Assembly: GCA_025331565.1 (NCBI GenBank)
Contig: JAFREQ010000064.1
Coordinates: forward strand, 960,001 to 1,024,000
Source of the DNA: Holacanthus passer
Taxonomy: Eukaryota; Chordata; Actinopteri; Pomacanthidae
Length of the DNA stretch: 64,000 nt
Reading direction: 5' to 3'
A program made the position numbers and the translations under genes. The notes beneath the pieces were generated by a model. That model made no database searches. It was given only the letters and a program-made list of their open reading frames with translations, and had not been told where the DNA came from. Shown one piece after another: positions 1-9,802 of the stretch; positions within the stretch are counted from its first letter, which is position 1; every line of letters starts with the position of its first letter.

Positions 1-276
1 GTCAGTTCAGTTCAGTCAGTCAGTGTCAGTCAGTCAGTGTCTGTCAGTCAGTCAGTCAGTTCAGTGTCAGTCAGTCAGTTCAGTGTCTGTCAGTCAGTCA
101 GTTCAGTGTCAGTCAGTCAGTTCAGTGTCAGTCAGTCAGTCAGTTCAGTGTCAGTCAGTCAGTTCAGTGTCTGTCAGTCAGTTCAGTGTCAGTCAGTCAG
201 TCAGTTCAGTGTCTGTCAGTCAGTCAGTCAGTCAGTTCAGTGTCTGTCAGTCAGTTCAGTGTCAGTCAGTCAGTCA
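1..276. repeat. CAGT/CAGTT/CAGTGT complex tandem array
   Basis: The window opens inside an array built from CAGT tetramers mixed with TTCAGTGT and CTGT variants in a loose higher-order pattern. It ends at about 276 and its start lies outside the window. All forward frames stay open (VSQSVSSVSVSQ-type), which explains the overlapping spurious open frames. Confidence 0.9.
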
Positions 277-639
277 GGAGGCTCCTGGGCTTTGTTCTCA
301 TTCTTTTGTGAAAAGGCCTCAGAGAGAAGCTTTGACCATCAGTGAGAGGAGAGGGAACGTTTCTCAGACGTTACTGTCCTTCTGTTTGTTGGTTTCTGTT
401 TCAATATCATGTTGTTCAATTATTTCCACATCCACTTGTTTGATAAGGAAAATGCTTCCTGCTACTTGACAGATACAGTGTCAGTGGGAAGAAATAGATA
501 CGTGATGAATTTGACCATGTGCCCAATAACAAGCACTTCCTAAAAAATAAAACCTTGAATGCTGTTTATTGTAGCAAAAAGAAAGGAAAAGAAAATGACA
601 GAATTAGACCAATAACACTGCTTCTTCAACAACAACAGG
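277..639. other. intergenic, nothing recognised
   Basis: Unique-looking sequence after the CAGT array. No gene, RNA or repeat is recognised. Confidence 0.5.
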
Positions 640-1272
640 TCATTTTTCACTCACGTCCAAAAAGACATACAGAGGCAGTTGAATGATCCACACCAGCTTT
701 GTCCTTGAACCACAGCTGTTATGGTTGAAGGACAAAGCTGGTGTTACGATGTTAATAGAAACTTTTGTCCCATTCGGGTTCAGAGTTCTTGGACTGATTT
801 GGAAATCCTGTTTCTGACAGTAAGTCTCTGGGTCTATTCTGACAAGGTTTGTGTTTCTCATTACCTCCTCAAAGATCTCAGCAGCTTGAACATTTTTAGA
901 AAAAACCCTCAGTGGGGGCTCAACGTATCGACAGCTGAGCCCGACCTGTTGCCTTCAGTCGAAGGACAGCTTGACGAGAAAAAGTAAAATCAATCTTTTT
1001 GTGTTTCATGAATGAAAATGAGGCTCTGACCTCACCTGCGTGTCCTCGCATTCCAAACATGACTTGATTTCCCTGTTAAAATCCCACTGTTTCAGTGTCG
1101 TCTCGACTTCAGAGACGGCAGCTGAAAAGATCTCTGCAACTAGCTTTTCACCAGGAATTGACTGATATGACAACACCAGATTACACATTTCTTTATTCTC
1201 CAGTACTTTTGAAATGAGAGACGAGATGAGAGCAAGACAGATGCATAAAGTGTCAGAGTTGTCAGATTGCTT
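640..1272 (-). other. possible minus-strand coding remnants, unidentified
   Basis: Two minus-strand open frames look more protein-like than their surroundings. The upstream one is open from 1272 to 1036 (79 codons, including IPGEKLVAEIFSAAVSEVE and a hydrophobic LCICLALISSLI stretch). It ends in CAG followed by a good splice donor, gtgagg. The downstream one is open from about 909 to 640 and includes VQAAEIFEEVMRNTN and NPNGTKVSINIV, ending DVSEK then stop. Both share a V.AEIF core. I could not find an acceptor that joins them in phase, and I do not recognise the family. They could be decayed exons of a neighbouring gene, an old duplicate, or chance. Confidence 0.25.
690..744. repeat. 22-bp near-perfect inverted repeat (hairpin)
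   Basis: Left arm 690-711, right arm 723-744, loop of 11 bases. The arms (ACCAGCTTTGTCCTT and its complement form the core) pair at 21 of 22 positions. It lies inside the minus-strand open frame noted above. It could be a palindromic duplication, a small foldback element or a structured RNA. Confidence 0.75.
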
Positions 1273-1913
1273 TCACACTCTTCTGTCTAATGAATGTCTT
1301 GTGTATTTGAAGAGAGGTTTGTTTCTGTCTTGTCTTGACTGAGCCTTCGAGCTGGTGGTTAATGTTCTGTCTGGGTTTGTGAAAGTCTCACACATCCTGA
1401 CAGAAGTGAGAGACCGTGTGTTTCACAATGTGATAAAAATGTTGTGTGTGTTTTCTAGAAGGGAACATCTGTTGAAAAGGTCTCTTGATTCTTCTAACGA
1501 CCAGGATCTGCAGCTCTGAATGTCAGAGACAGGTCACACATAAACAGCACCATGTGTTCTGCATCACTCTGACTGCAAACGAGCACTGCCACTATCAACA
1601 GCAGGAACAGGAAGGGGAATTATTTCAATCTTATTCCCAACATCCAAACTAGTTTAAAAAGGAGCCAAGTTTGGTCTTGGAGCTTCTGCAAAGCAAAGGG
1701 AAATGGAAAATGTTTCTGAGTGACAGGTAACAGCAGAACAAAACACTGCCCTCTGATTCTTTCCTTTCCAAAAATAGACGAGTTCAGTTTGTCATCAAAA
1801 CTCTCCTGACGTGAAAGCAGAATTATTTATTTCAAATTTCACTGGAAAAAAAATACATGAAAGAGCTTCTCAGTTACAGTGACACAAGTATTTATAGTTA
1901 CTTCTCAGCCCTG

Positions 1914-1932
1914 CACACACACACACACACAC
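1914..1932. repeat. (CA)n microsatellite
   Basis: About nine CA units. Confidence 0.85.
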
Positions 1933-2795
1933 GGTTGTGACGTGGTTTCCTGCTCTGAAGTCTGATTGCAGTCGGCCTCAGACAGCCGTCGCGCTGCTGA
2001 TGGATGTGATCTGATCTGTCTCCTGTTCCCTGCAGCACAGCCTCATCTGCACAACATTATTGCTTTGTTTGGAAAGTTGATTACTGCTCCTCCGCCGGTG
2101 GCTGAGGAAACAGCGCGGTGCAGCCAAATGTTCCTCCGAGTCTCTTCTGAAATGAACGTACACACGTTCGTCTTACTACTTTTGTGAGCTTGATTCAGTG
2201 CATTCATTCCCCAAAGCCTTGGTTTTGCATCGTCTACTTCACATCGCATCAAGGGAACGAGGGAGTTTTGTACTAACACCACTGTACCTTTGGAAGATAC
2301 TCGGTTGATTTGATGAACTCAGACTGCTCAGGTGTCATATTAGCATCAGATAAACTTTGAAACACATCTTTGCAGACTGAGGACTGTGGGTTTTGTCTCC
2401 CAACACTTGCACTGGAAGCACCTGGTGAAGAGCTCTCTCCACGGCTGGTGTGAACAGCAGGAAGGATCACAGCAAGACGGCCTGTTTCAACGTTCATGCA
2501 GATACTTGAATATCGTTTTAAGACAGACTTGATTGTTGAAATCGTGAAATTACCCTTTAAGATCTGACATTCTGTTCTTCAGACGTGGTTGGACGACAAC
2601 TCTTAAGAAACGTACTTTCAAACACACATATCTGCTCCAAGAAATCCACCAGGCTGTTGACAGTTTTCCACGCTGTGTTGTCTCTGTGAGGACATTTGCT
2701 TCTCATACATCTCTAAACATTAGAACATTCACACGTATGTACACAGCAGCTGGCTCCTGTAAGCGATGTTCAGACTCTTTTTTTAATCTGTATGG

Positions 2796-2797
<2 letters not shown>

Positions 2798-2833
<36 letters not shown>
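2798..2833. repeat. (CA)18 microsatellite
   Basis: Uninterrupted CA array. Confidence 0.95.
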
Positions 2834-2834
<1 letters not shown>

Positions 2835-3254
2835 GTCAATTATCGTCTATATGTGAGTTGCGCAGAGAAGCAATGAAAGTGTGTAATGATGCTACCTGAC
2901 AGCCCATTAAACCGGAGAGAGATGAGGATGCAATTAGATTGTCATCCACGCTGGAGTTACTGCCGACAAAACAGATGGAAGGAGCGAAAGGAGAGGAGGT
3001 TTATTTTTGGAAAGAGAGGAGTCTTTTCAGGGCGAGCGGGCGACTTCTGTGCCGACATTTGACACATGAAGTGATTGAGAGATGATGCTTATTGTGTGTG
3101 ATCAGCTGTGTCGTCTGTTGGCTCCGGGTTGATTCAGCTGCCGGGTTGAAAGGACGAGCTGAAGATAAAGTTTCCATCAGGGAGAAATTAAGTCACTCAC
3201 TTCATCTTATAGAATAATCTGGGCTTTCATAACAAAAGTGAGACTTCACTTTCA

Positions 3255-3300
3255 ATGGAGCTCCAGATTTACCAGAGGCTTTTACTGCTGAGTCTCGGAG
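3255..3300 (+). other. possible signal-peptide-like mini-exon, uncertain
   Basis: ATG followed by MELQIYQRLLLLSLG, then a good donor (ggag/gtaggt at 3301), phase 1. The leucine run resembles a secretory signal exon. The Kozak context is weak (T at -3) and I see no matching downstream exon, so chance is quite possible. Confidence 0.15.
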
Positions 3301-3449
3301 GTAGGTTCACTCCACACGGCGACACACATCAGATGTTTGAACTTTAGGTGGCAGAGACAAACGTGGAGCAACAACTGACGGTCATGTTGAAATAAAGCAA
3401 ACTGTGTTGCTCCTCAGCTCTTGTTCCTCCTCCTCTCTCAAAGGTATGA

Positions 3450-3655
3450 AGGTTGTAATCTGAAAAGTAACTAGTAACTAAAGCTGTCAGAAAAATGTAG
3501 TGGTGTAAAAAGAGCAAAATTTGTACTTTGACATTTTAGATATTGTAGAGGAGAAATATGAAGTTGCATAAAATGGAAATACTCAAGTGAAGTACCTCTA
3601 ATTTATACTTAAGTAGAGTACTGTGTAAATGTACATTGTTACATTCCACAACTAC
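3450..3655. mobile_element. teleost interspersed repeat (MITE-like DNA-element fragment)
   Basis: A run of phrases that recur throughout fish genomes: AAAAGTAACTAGTAACTAAA, GCTGTCAGA.AAATGTAGTG, CATAAAATGGAAATACTCAA, ATACTTAAGTAGAGTACT and a TTACATTCCACAACTA end. The composition and end motifs suggest a non-autonomous DNA element. I cannot name the family with certainty. It is diverged and carries no coding capacity. Confidence 0.65.
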
Positions 3656-3950
3656 CTATAACCTCACTTCCTGCTGGTGTTCATCCTTTTTAAAGAGACA
3701 AGAATGTGAAAGAAAAGAGTGAGTGCATGATTGATTGATTCTTTATATCAATATATATCGGTTTGTATTATCTTATTTTGAAAATACCTTCCCTTCACTT
3801 GACTTCCCCTCCCTGTTTCCCCTTCAGTATAAAAGCCTGCAGTAGCAGCTTGTTGCCAGTAGGAGGTGTGATGTTCCATTGATGGACAATCTTGACTCTG
3901 CTGTATCAGCTGTTCAGGTGTGTGTGTTTGTGTGAGCATTGTAAAATAAT
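3656..3950. other. intergenic, nothing recognised
   Basis: No gene, RNA or repeat is seen, apart from a short TGATTGATTGATTC run. Confidence 0.45.
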
Positions 3951-4200
3951 ACACAATGAAAATAAATGTATTATTATTACAAGAGTCATTTTAAATATAA
4001 AAGAATGAATAATACAAAAATATAATCGAATATTATAAATATATATAATGAGATTACTAGTATATAAAATATATAATTTATATTTCTACATTTGTTAAAT
4101 ATACAAAATGAATAACTACAATGTTTGTACTGTTTATATATATTTTTGATTTATAATTATAACTTCCACATTATATAAAATCATTAAGATTAATTGATTA
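3951..4200. other. strongly AT-rich block
   Basis: About 250 bases almost wholly A and T (TATATATA, ATAATATA runs), followed by TGATGA repeats. This could be an old TA-rich microsatellite or a matrix-attachment-type region. No gene is seen. Confidence 0.5.
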
Positions 4201-4470
4201 ATTAAATGGATGTAGACAGGCTGAGGATGATGATGAGGATGATGATGATGATGATGATGAAACATTAGGATTAAAGTGCTGTGAATTATGAAAGTTATGA
4301 TGATTGTGAAGATGATGATATTCAGGATTATTGATGAGTATTGACTTTGATAAGAAGATACAGATATTGATGATGTGATGATGAAAATAATATTCAGTAT
4401 TGATTAACTGAAACTTTATTTTGATGTATCAGTATTGATGATGGTTAGAAGATGTCAACAAAGACACTGA
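4201..4470. repeat. degenerate TGATGA/GAT array
   Basis: A core (GAT)n run at about 4225-4260 is followed by around 200 bases of decayed TGATGA, GATTATTGATGA and similar units. It resembles the array at 20490-20900. Confidence 0.7.
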
Positions 4471-5702
4471 TTGATTATGGAGGTGAAGTTTGAAGACGAA
4501 ATCATTTTGTTTTGAATAAAAAAACAATGTGTGAGTGACAGTGAAGAGCAGGTGTTTGAACACAGGTAACCTCCCATTAACGTCGACCACGACTGAACAC
4601 AGTCACCAGAGTCCATCACTGAGCTCACTGATCATTTTAGAGCCTCATCAGGTGAAACACACTTCTTCTGTTTTCACACTGACTCAAACACTTCAACACA
4701 GATTTATCCGAGCACAGTCGACATTTTGAACTCACTACAGTAAAACTATATGAATAAGAGTGTGAGTTAAATATTTGATATGTATCATAAAAATGATGTG
4801 TTTGAAAGATTATATTTTAAAAGTATTTATGTAACAGTCTCTCTTTGTGCATGTAGATTCATTCTCGTCACTTGCAGTGTTTTTTTTTCCATATCTGTAA
4901 AAATATTCTAAACTCAACTTTAACTCTTAACTTGCTCTTTCTGTGTTTCTGACTTCATCCAGTCAATATCGCTTTATTTCTTAAATTTACACATTTCTTC
5001 AATTTTCTGCAAAGCAACATTTCCATTTTCATCCAAAGTTACTTAATTTAATTGGAACTGAAGTGAAAAACTCAGAAAGTTAACAGAATTTGATTTTTTG
5101 ATTGATTGAGCATTGGTTGTACTTATCTCCATTAATCAATCACCGTTGATTCATGAATATCTAGTCTGCTCACTCAGGAGAGTCTCTCTATTCTTTGACT
5201 CATCGGGCACAGTCACGTTTGTCTCCTCTCGGCCTCCGTACAGGCGCCTCCTGAGGAGCTGTCCGCTCCGCCGTGGTGCTGAAGCCGCCGAGGCTCCAGC
5301 AGGAGGCAGCACCTGCAGAAGCTCTGGGAAGGTTCATCCGGACACTTTCGCCGAACTAGACTTGGCCAAACAATTAAAAGACATTTCTGAGTCACATTCA
5401 TTCGCAAGAAATATCCTTTAATTGTAAGGTCAAGTGTAGTAATCTTCACTTTCCTCCTGATGTTCTGCTGAGTGGAAACAAGCTTTCAGCTCCTCTCTCT
5501 CCTGGTGACACGAGCGCACCTGGAATGACATCACGGGAAGGGTCAGTGACGTCACATGCACCTACGCCGAGGATCCGTGTCACCTCATCGGTCACAGGCT
5601 TCAGGCTACAGAAGACAAACACATCCAAGACTTCATTAAAGCTTATGAGCAAATGCACGTGAGCGCAGAGCCGCTGCTGAGCCCAGGCTGCATCCAGTCC
5701 TG
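4471..5702. other. intergenic, nothing recognised
   Basis: No gene, RNA or repeat is recognised. Short open frames at 5113-5449 have no family features. Confidence 0.45.
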
Positions 5703-6078
5703 CCCCCCCCCTTCTCTCCTCTCTCCTCTCCTCCCCTCCTCCCCTCCTCTCCTCTCCTTCTCTCCTTCTCTCCTCCTCTCCTCCCCTCTCCTCCTCTCCT
5801 TCTCTCTTCTCCTTCTCTCCTCTCCTTCTCTCCTCTCCTTCTCTCTTCTCCTCCTCTCCTCTCCTTCTCTCCTCTCCTTCTCTCCTTCTCTCCTTCTCTC
5901 TTCTCCTCTCCTCCTCTCCTTCTCTCTTCTCCTTCTCTCCTCTCCTTCTCTCTTCTCCTCCTCTCCTTCTCTCCTCTCCTCCTCTCCTCTCCTCCTCTCC
6001 TTCTCTCCTCTCCTTCTCCCCACTCCTTCTCTCCTCTCCTTTCCTTCTCTCTTCTCCTCCTCTCCTCTCCTCCTCCTT
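5703..6078. repeat. 376-bp polypyrimidine/polypurine tract
   Basis: CTCTCCTTCT-type units in irregular order. The only purine in 376 bases is an A at 6022, so 5703-6021 is a 319-base pure pyrimidine run. It ends about 1.2 kb before the grid1 start codon. The EERRRGEE-type and SLLSFSLL-type open frames in many frames follow from the lack of stop codons in such sequence and are not genes. Confidence 0.97.
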
Positions 6079-6829
6079 GGAAGGGTCCGAGCCTCCTTCT
6101 CGCTGGAGCTGAGGAGTCCGTCCCCCCTTCTCTCTCACCCGTTCCTCCCTCACACCTCCCCGCTCTCACCACCCGCTGTTCCTCCCCGGGTTTGTTGTCG
6201 CCTCTCTGTCCACGCAGGTTTTACGCACGAGGCGACGCTGCAGCTCCTGCTCGTCTTGTATCCTCCTGCCAACATTAGAGCTGAACATTTGACTCATGTG
6301 GGAGGTTTGTTCTCTCCGAGCTCAGCGGGATCAGGGCTGAAGAGGAACCCGCCCGGTTTGTCGGTGTCTCCTGTCGATGCGCCGCGCGTCACGCACAACC
6401 TCTCCAAGCTGCTTCACGCACGATCCGGCTCATTCAGCCTCCTGCAACTCTGCACATCAGCACAAGCCTCCTTTGTTGAGATGAAGTTCTCTGTTGCAGA
6501 ACCGCTGCCTCTGCTTCATCTCTCCATCAGCAGAACATGAGCCGACACAGTCTGGCTTTTACGCACGGACCCTGAAGCGGGAGCGGAGGAGCGCGGCGCG
6601 TCTGCAGCAAACTGACCGAGTCCGACACATGCAACAGCTTCACTGCGGCTCCTCCGTCCAGCAACTCCAGGCTCCGAGTCCTTACCGAGCAGGAGAGCGT
6701 CCGTCCGGGGCGCAGCCGCCCTCCGAGCCCGGCTCCATCATCCCTCCATCCCTCCATCCCTCCAGCTCCATCCCTCGCCTCTCTTTTCTCCGGTCGGGCT
6801 TCCAGCGCCGTAGATAGAGGATCTGCAGT

Positions 6830-6835
6830 CACGTG
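6830..6835. promoter_or_regulatory. CACGTG E-box in the presumed grid1 promoter
   Basis: Perfect palindromic CACGTG in CpG-rich DNA, 465 bases before the start codon and just upstream of the GA repeat. This is the consensus for USF/MYC-type bHLH-zip factors. A six-base match has modest meaning alone; its place in the presumed promoter is what makes it notable. Confidence 0.3.
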
Positions 6836-6840
6836 GGTCG

Positions 6841-6899
6841 GGGGAAGAGAGAGAGAGAGAGGGAGAGAGAGAGAGGGAGGGAGAGAGAGAGAGAGAGAG
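6841..6899. repeat. (GA)n / GGGA repeat in the presumed 5' leader
   Basis: GA dinucleotides with GGGA interruptions. This could be a GAGA-type promoter element or transcribed leader. Confidence 0.9.
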
Positions 6900-6942
6900 C
6901 GCGTCCCTCCTCCTCCTCCTCCTCCGCAGTTTGCAGTGTGTT

Positions 6943-6963
6943 ATGTCTCAGACTCGGAGGTAG
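6943..6963 (+). other. upstream ORF 1 in the presumed grid1 5' leader
   Basis: ATG followed by five sense codons and TAG (MSQTRR). If transcription starts upstream of it, this is a minimal upstream ORF about 340 bases before the main start. Translation is not shown. Confidence 0.3.
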
Positions 6964-7273
6964 AGAGTCAGAGCTGCTCGTCTGGCGGATCTCAACCTCG
7001 GAATCAAACCCCCGGTGTCTCCTCTCCTCCGTCCCCGCTCCCCTCCTCACTCACCCGGGTCGCTGTCTCTCCGGAGCCCTGGACGCTTCTATTCCTCCTT
7101 CCTGTCGACTCCGGCCAACAGTTTGCTCTTTGGGATTTGCCTTTTCTTTCCGCTGGCTGCTGGTTCCAACACTCTTCCTCTCTGCTGCTGCTTTTACGCA
7201 CCGACGCTTATTGTGGATTGGATTTTGCTCACCACTGGAGAAAAACACCCAAAGCAGCGAGGTGGATCCGTGG

Positions 7274-7312
7274 ATGCGCCTTTTTGGCTCAAACTGGAGA
7301 TGGAAATGCTGA
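7274..7312 (+). other. upstream ORF 2 overlapping the grid1 start codon
   Basis: The only ATG between uORF 1 and the main start. It has G at -3 and C at +4 and reads 12 sense codons (MRLFGSNWRWKC) in another frame. Its TGA is at 7310-7312, so it runs over the main ATG at 7300 by 13 bases. Overlapping uORFs of this kind usually lower translation of the main frame. That effect is inferred. Confidence 0.4.
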
Positions 7313-7381
7313 CATTGTTATTTCATTCCCTGTGGATATTGCAATGCAACACAGTGAGCGCCGACTCCATCATTCACATTG
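7300..7381 (+). CDS. grid1: grid1 coding exon 1 (GluD1 signal peptide and N-terminus)
   Basis: First coding exon of glutamate receptor delta-1, a postsynaptic membrane receptor. The family is known to bind D-serine/glycine and to act as a trans-synaptic adhesion partner of cerebellin-neurexin rather than as a classical glutamate-gated channel. The exon encodes 27 codons plus one base, starting MEMLTLLFHS and ending ADSIIHI. Residues 1-21 are a plausible signal peptide with a hydrophobic core (LTLLFHSLWIL) and small residues before the expected cut (VSA). Residues DSIIHI are the conserved start of the mature delta-receptor amino-terminal domain. The start has G at -3 and G at +4, a good Kozak context; a second in-frame ATG lies two codons later. 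The exon ends in G followed by the donor gtaaga at 7382, phase 1, matching the phase of exon 2. Exon 2 supports grid1 rather than grid2. Which teleost copy (grid1a or grid1b) cannot be told from this. Confidence 0.88.
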
Positions 7382-7719
7382 GTAAGACACCGAGCGGTTT
7401 TTTTTGGCTGTGCAGGGAGAGACAGGCTGGTGGCTGCAGGCAGGGACGACTTCAAACCCAGAATGTGGAGCAGAGGAGCAGCTTGGCTTTGTGAAATATG
7501 GCCAGATTCGTGATGTTCAAGTTGAGTTATGGCAGAATTTGAATATTAGAGTTTTCGTGCATGCGCTGATTTTTCCTCTCTGGAAAAAAAAAGGATCCGA
7601 CCTCGCAGCTAATTATCATTCTGATCCGTGGCAGAATCATGTGCAGGGAGGAAGGAGGCTGTTGCACCCAGCTCCAGACGCACACAGTGTCCGCAAAGTG
7701 CGCCGCGCAATCTCTCATC

Positions 7720-7805
7720 CACCCCCATCCACCCCCCATCCACCCCTTCCTCCACCCCCCATCCACCCTCCATCCACCCCCCATCCACCCCTTCCTCCAC
7801 CCGTC
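7720..7805. repeat. CCATCCACCC-type minisatellite
   Basis: Irregular tandem copies of CCACCCCCATCC and CCACCCCTTCCT units, purine-poor, about 340 bases into intron 1. Confidence 0.8.
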
Positions 7806-7918
7806 CCTTCCTCAGGCAGCCACAGCTCACGTCGATGCATATTCACATTCACATGCAGAGAACCTGAGGCTGGCAGGAGAAACTGCCCCGACGTGGGTGT
7901 TTGGAGGGTTTCTCTTCA

Positions 7919-7969
7919 TCCCTCCTCCTCCTCCTCCTCCTCCTCCTCCTCCTCACTCCTCCTCCTCCC
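7919..7969. repeat. (TCC)n trinucleotide repeat
   Basis: TCC array with one ACTCC interruption. Confidence 0.9.
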
Positions 7970-8119
7970 ACATCCCTCTCTCCATCGCCTCCCCTCATCT
8001 ATAATCCTGAACTTTGAATTGGACGTGAGTGAAATGTTAATCAACTCTGCCAGGGGAGGAGATGACAAAGGGGACAAGCACCGACTGTTTGAAACAAGCA
8101 GAAGCCAGTTGGGGAGCTG

Positions 8120-8142
8120 AGGAGGAGGAGGAGGAGGAGGAG
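8120..8142. repeat. (GGA)n trinucleotide repeat
   Basis: Short purine array, the strand complement of the TCC array 150 bases upstream. Confidence 0.8.
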
Positions 8143-8516
8143 AGCACCACTCTCTGCTCCACTCTTCTTTTCCTCCTCATTTGATTTCCTGTGATTTCAG
8201 TCCAGTCACTTTGTCTCAGTAAAAGTAGGAGTTGAGCACAGCAGAGTCAGGAGGGATGTGAGATTGTGAGAGCAGACACTGACTGATCACACTTTTCACA
8301 TCAGCTCCCACTCTGCACTAATTCCACAGTGAGGCTCCACTTCAGCCTGAGATGATTTGATGTAGATCAGAATCATCCAGTTTGCAAAAGGAGGAAGTAA
8401 AAGAAAAAAACCCCACCAAGAATCCAAAGGTTTGACATTTCAGCTGTGCTGCAGCTCAGAGCGTCAAACAGCAGCAGCAGCACTGCGGTGGCCTGTGAGC
8501 TTCAGCCAGGAGAGGA

Positions 8517-8549
8517 GGGGGGAGCAGGGGGAGGGAGGGAGGAGGGGGG
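8517..8549 (+). other. G-quadruplex-capable G-run block
   Basis: G-runs of 6, 5, 3, 3 and 6 separated by loops of 4, 1, 1 and 4 bases. This fits the usual four-run quadruplex pattern. It lies in intron 1, about 1.1 kb after the exon 1 donor. Confidence 0.55.
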
Positions 8550-8929
8550 AGTCACAGCCATTCAGCTAATAAGAACACACTTCCTACCTTCTCAAAAGAC
8601 ACAGTGACAGATCGACTCAGTGCTGCGTCTCCATCGTGTCAGACCAGCTTTGATAAACACAGTGTATCGGCGGCACCACTAATGAAGACAAACTAGCATC
8701 ACATGAGGTGACTTTTAATTTCAGTACTTCAACTGAAATTAGCTGGATTTTCATGTTTTTTCTCTCATTGCTTCACGGCAGCTGTTTGAACACACAATGA
8801 TCTTTATTTGTACACATGCAGACGACATTCGGCTAAAACCTGCCGTCCACTGAGGAGACACAGCATTTGGCCCGTTTTTTTTTTTTCGAGCCACCTCAGA
8901 TTACATTTCCTGAATCGTAGTAGAGTATG

Positions 8930-9140
8930 GATGGAGGGATGAGTGGATGGACAGATGGAGGGATGCTTTACTGTCCCTCAGGAGAAAATCTGCGTTCGGT
9001 CCGTACACGGAAACAGCAGAGAACAGTGATACAGGATTACGGAGAACACAGAACGACACAACAAACACGGGAGCTGATGCCAAGTAGTGAGAGCAGACAT
9101 GAACACGAAGCCACGCCGGTGCAGGAGTCGATCTGAACAG
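8930..9140. mobile_element. possible interspersed repeat fragment (GTCCCTCAGG type)
   Basis: A GGATGGAGGGATG run followed by CTTTACTGTCCCTCAGGAGA resembles the 'tttattgtccctcaggg' phrase widespread in fish repeats. A related phrase occurs at 52330. Family not assigned. Confidence 0.35.
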
Positions 9141-9802
9141 ATTTGATGGCTGCGTGTGCTTTGGAGGAGAGAGTCTGTTGGTTTCAGGGCCTGTGTGAGT
9201 TGTGTTAAAACATATTCATTGAAATATGCTTGAAGTAATGTTTTCATGCAGCTCTGATCCTTAAATTAGCCAAATGTAGCTCGATGCAACCTGGTGCCTG
9301 AATGTTGGAGTTTTTCTGCTCATGCTCATTTCACGTGACCAGTTTTTATTTTTGGAACTCATCTCATTGCCGTCGACTGATATCTCTGAATATCAGTGTT
9401 TCAGGTGTGAAGAAGCCATTGAAACCAACATGAAAATAAGTCTTGTACCATGTGAATTTGTGACGCGTGGCTCTCGTTGCATTTTTTACCGTCCGGGCCG
9501 TGAATCCCTGCAGGTTCTCGCAGTACAAATGGCAGTTTGTGTCTCGGAGACATGTGAACCCAGTGATGCAGCAGCAGGAGACATCACAGTGAGCTGCAGG
9601 AGGCTGAGGAGCTGGACACCCAGCAGGATTTTCAGCTGTTCTGTGTGTTGGTGTTTTTCAATCTGGACGCTCTGCCCGTCTCTGAAAGAACACTATTTTA
9701 GATTTGTATTAAAAATGTCTGTGGCTTTATACTGTTATGATTGTGTGGATGATTATTGCAGCTTTTGGTGCTGCAGAAGATCCTCGTGGCTCAGATGGGT
9801 TT

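Larger units (their letters stand above)
1273..3250. other. intergenic, two CA arrays, no gene recognised
   Basis: No gene is recognised. The stretch holds two CA arrays (about 1914-1932 and 2798-2833) in otherwise unique-looking sequence. Short open frames at 1966-2497 look like chance. Confidence 0.5.
6130..7299 (+). promoter_or_regulatory. grid1: CpG-rich promoter and 5' leader region of grid1
   Basis: This stretch directly upstream of the grid1 start codon is visibly richer in C+G and CpG than the flanks, as expected for a CpG-island promoter of a vertebrate neural gene. It contains a canonical CACGTG E-box (6830-6835), a GA-repeat block (6841-6899), a TCC block (about 6905-6926) and two upstream ATGs (6943 and 7274). 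No convincing TATA box is seen. The transcription start and any non-coding first exon cannot be placed from sequence alone. The open frames here (such as the RERERER-type one starting at 6833) come from low-complexity sequence. Confidence 0.55.

Noticed and set aside
23..469. Forward frames rich in VSQSV and SSVSVSQ
   Set aside because: Products of the CAGT tandem array, open in more than one frame.
5446..6172. Long minus-strand frames of E/R/G repeats and + strand S/L/P frames
   Set aside because: They arise because the polypyrimidine tract has no stop codons in many frames. No domain, no splice structure and overlapping alternatives.
6833..7494. Overlapping 150-residue frames through the exon 1 region
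   Set aside because: They are out of frame with the GluD1 start, begin in GA repeat or at non-ATG codons, and run across the exon 1 donor. They are leader and intron sequence.
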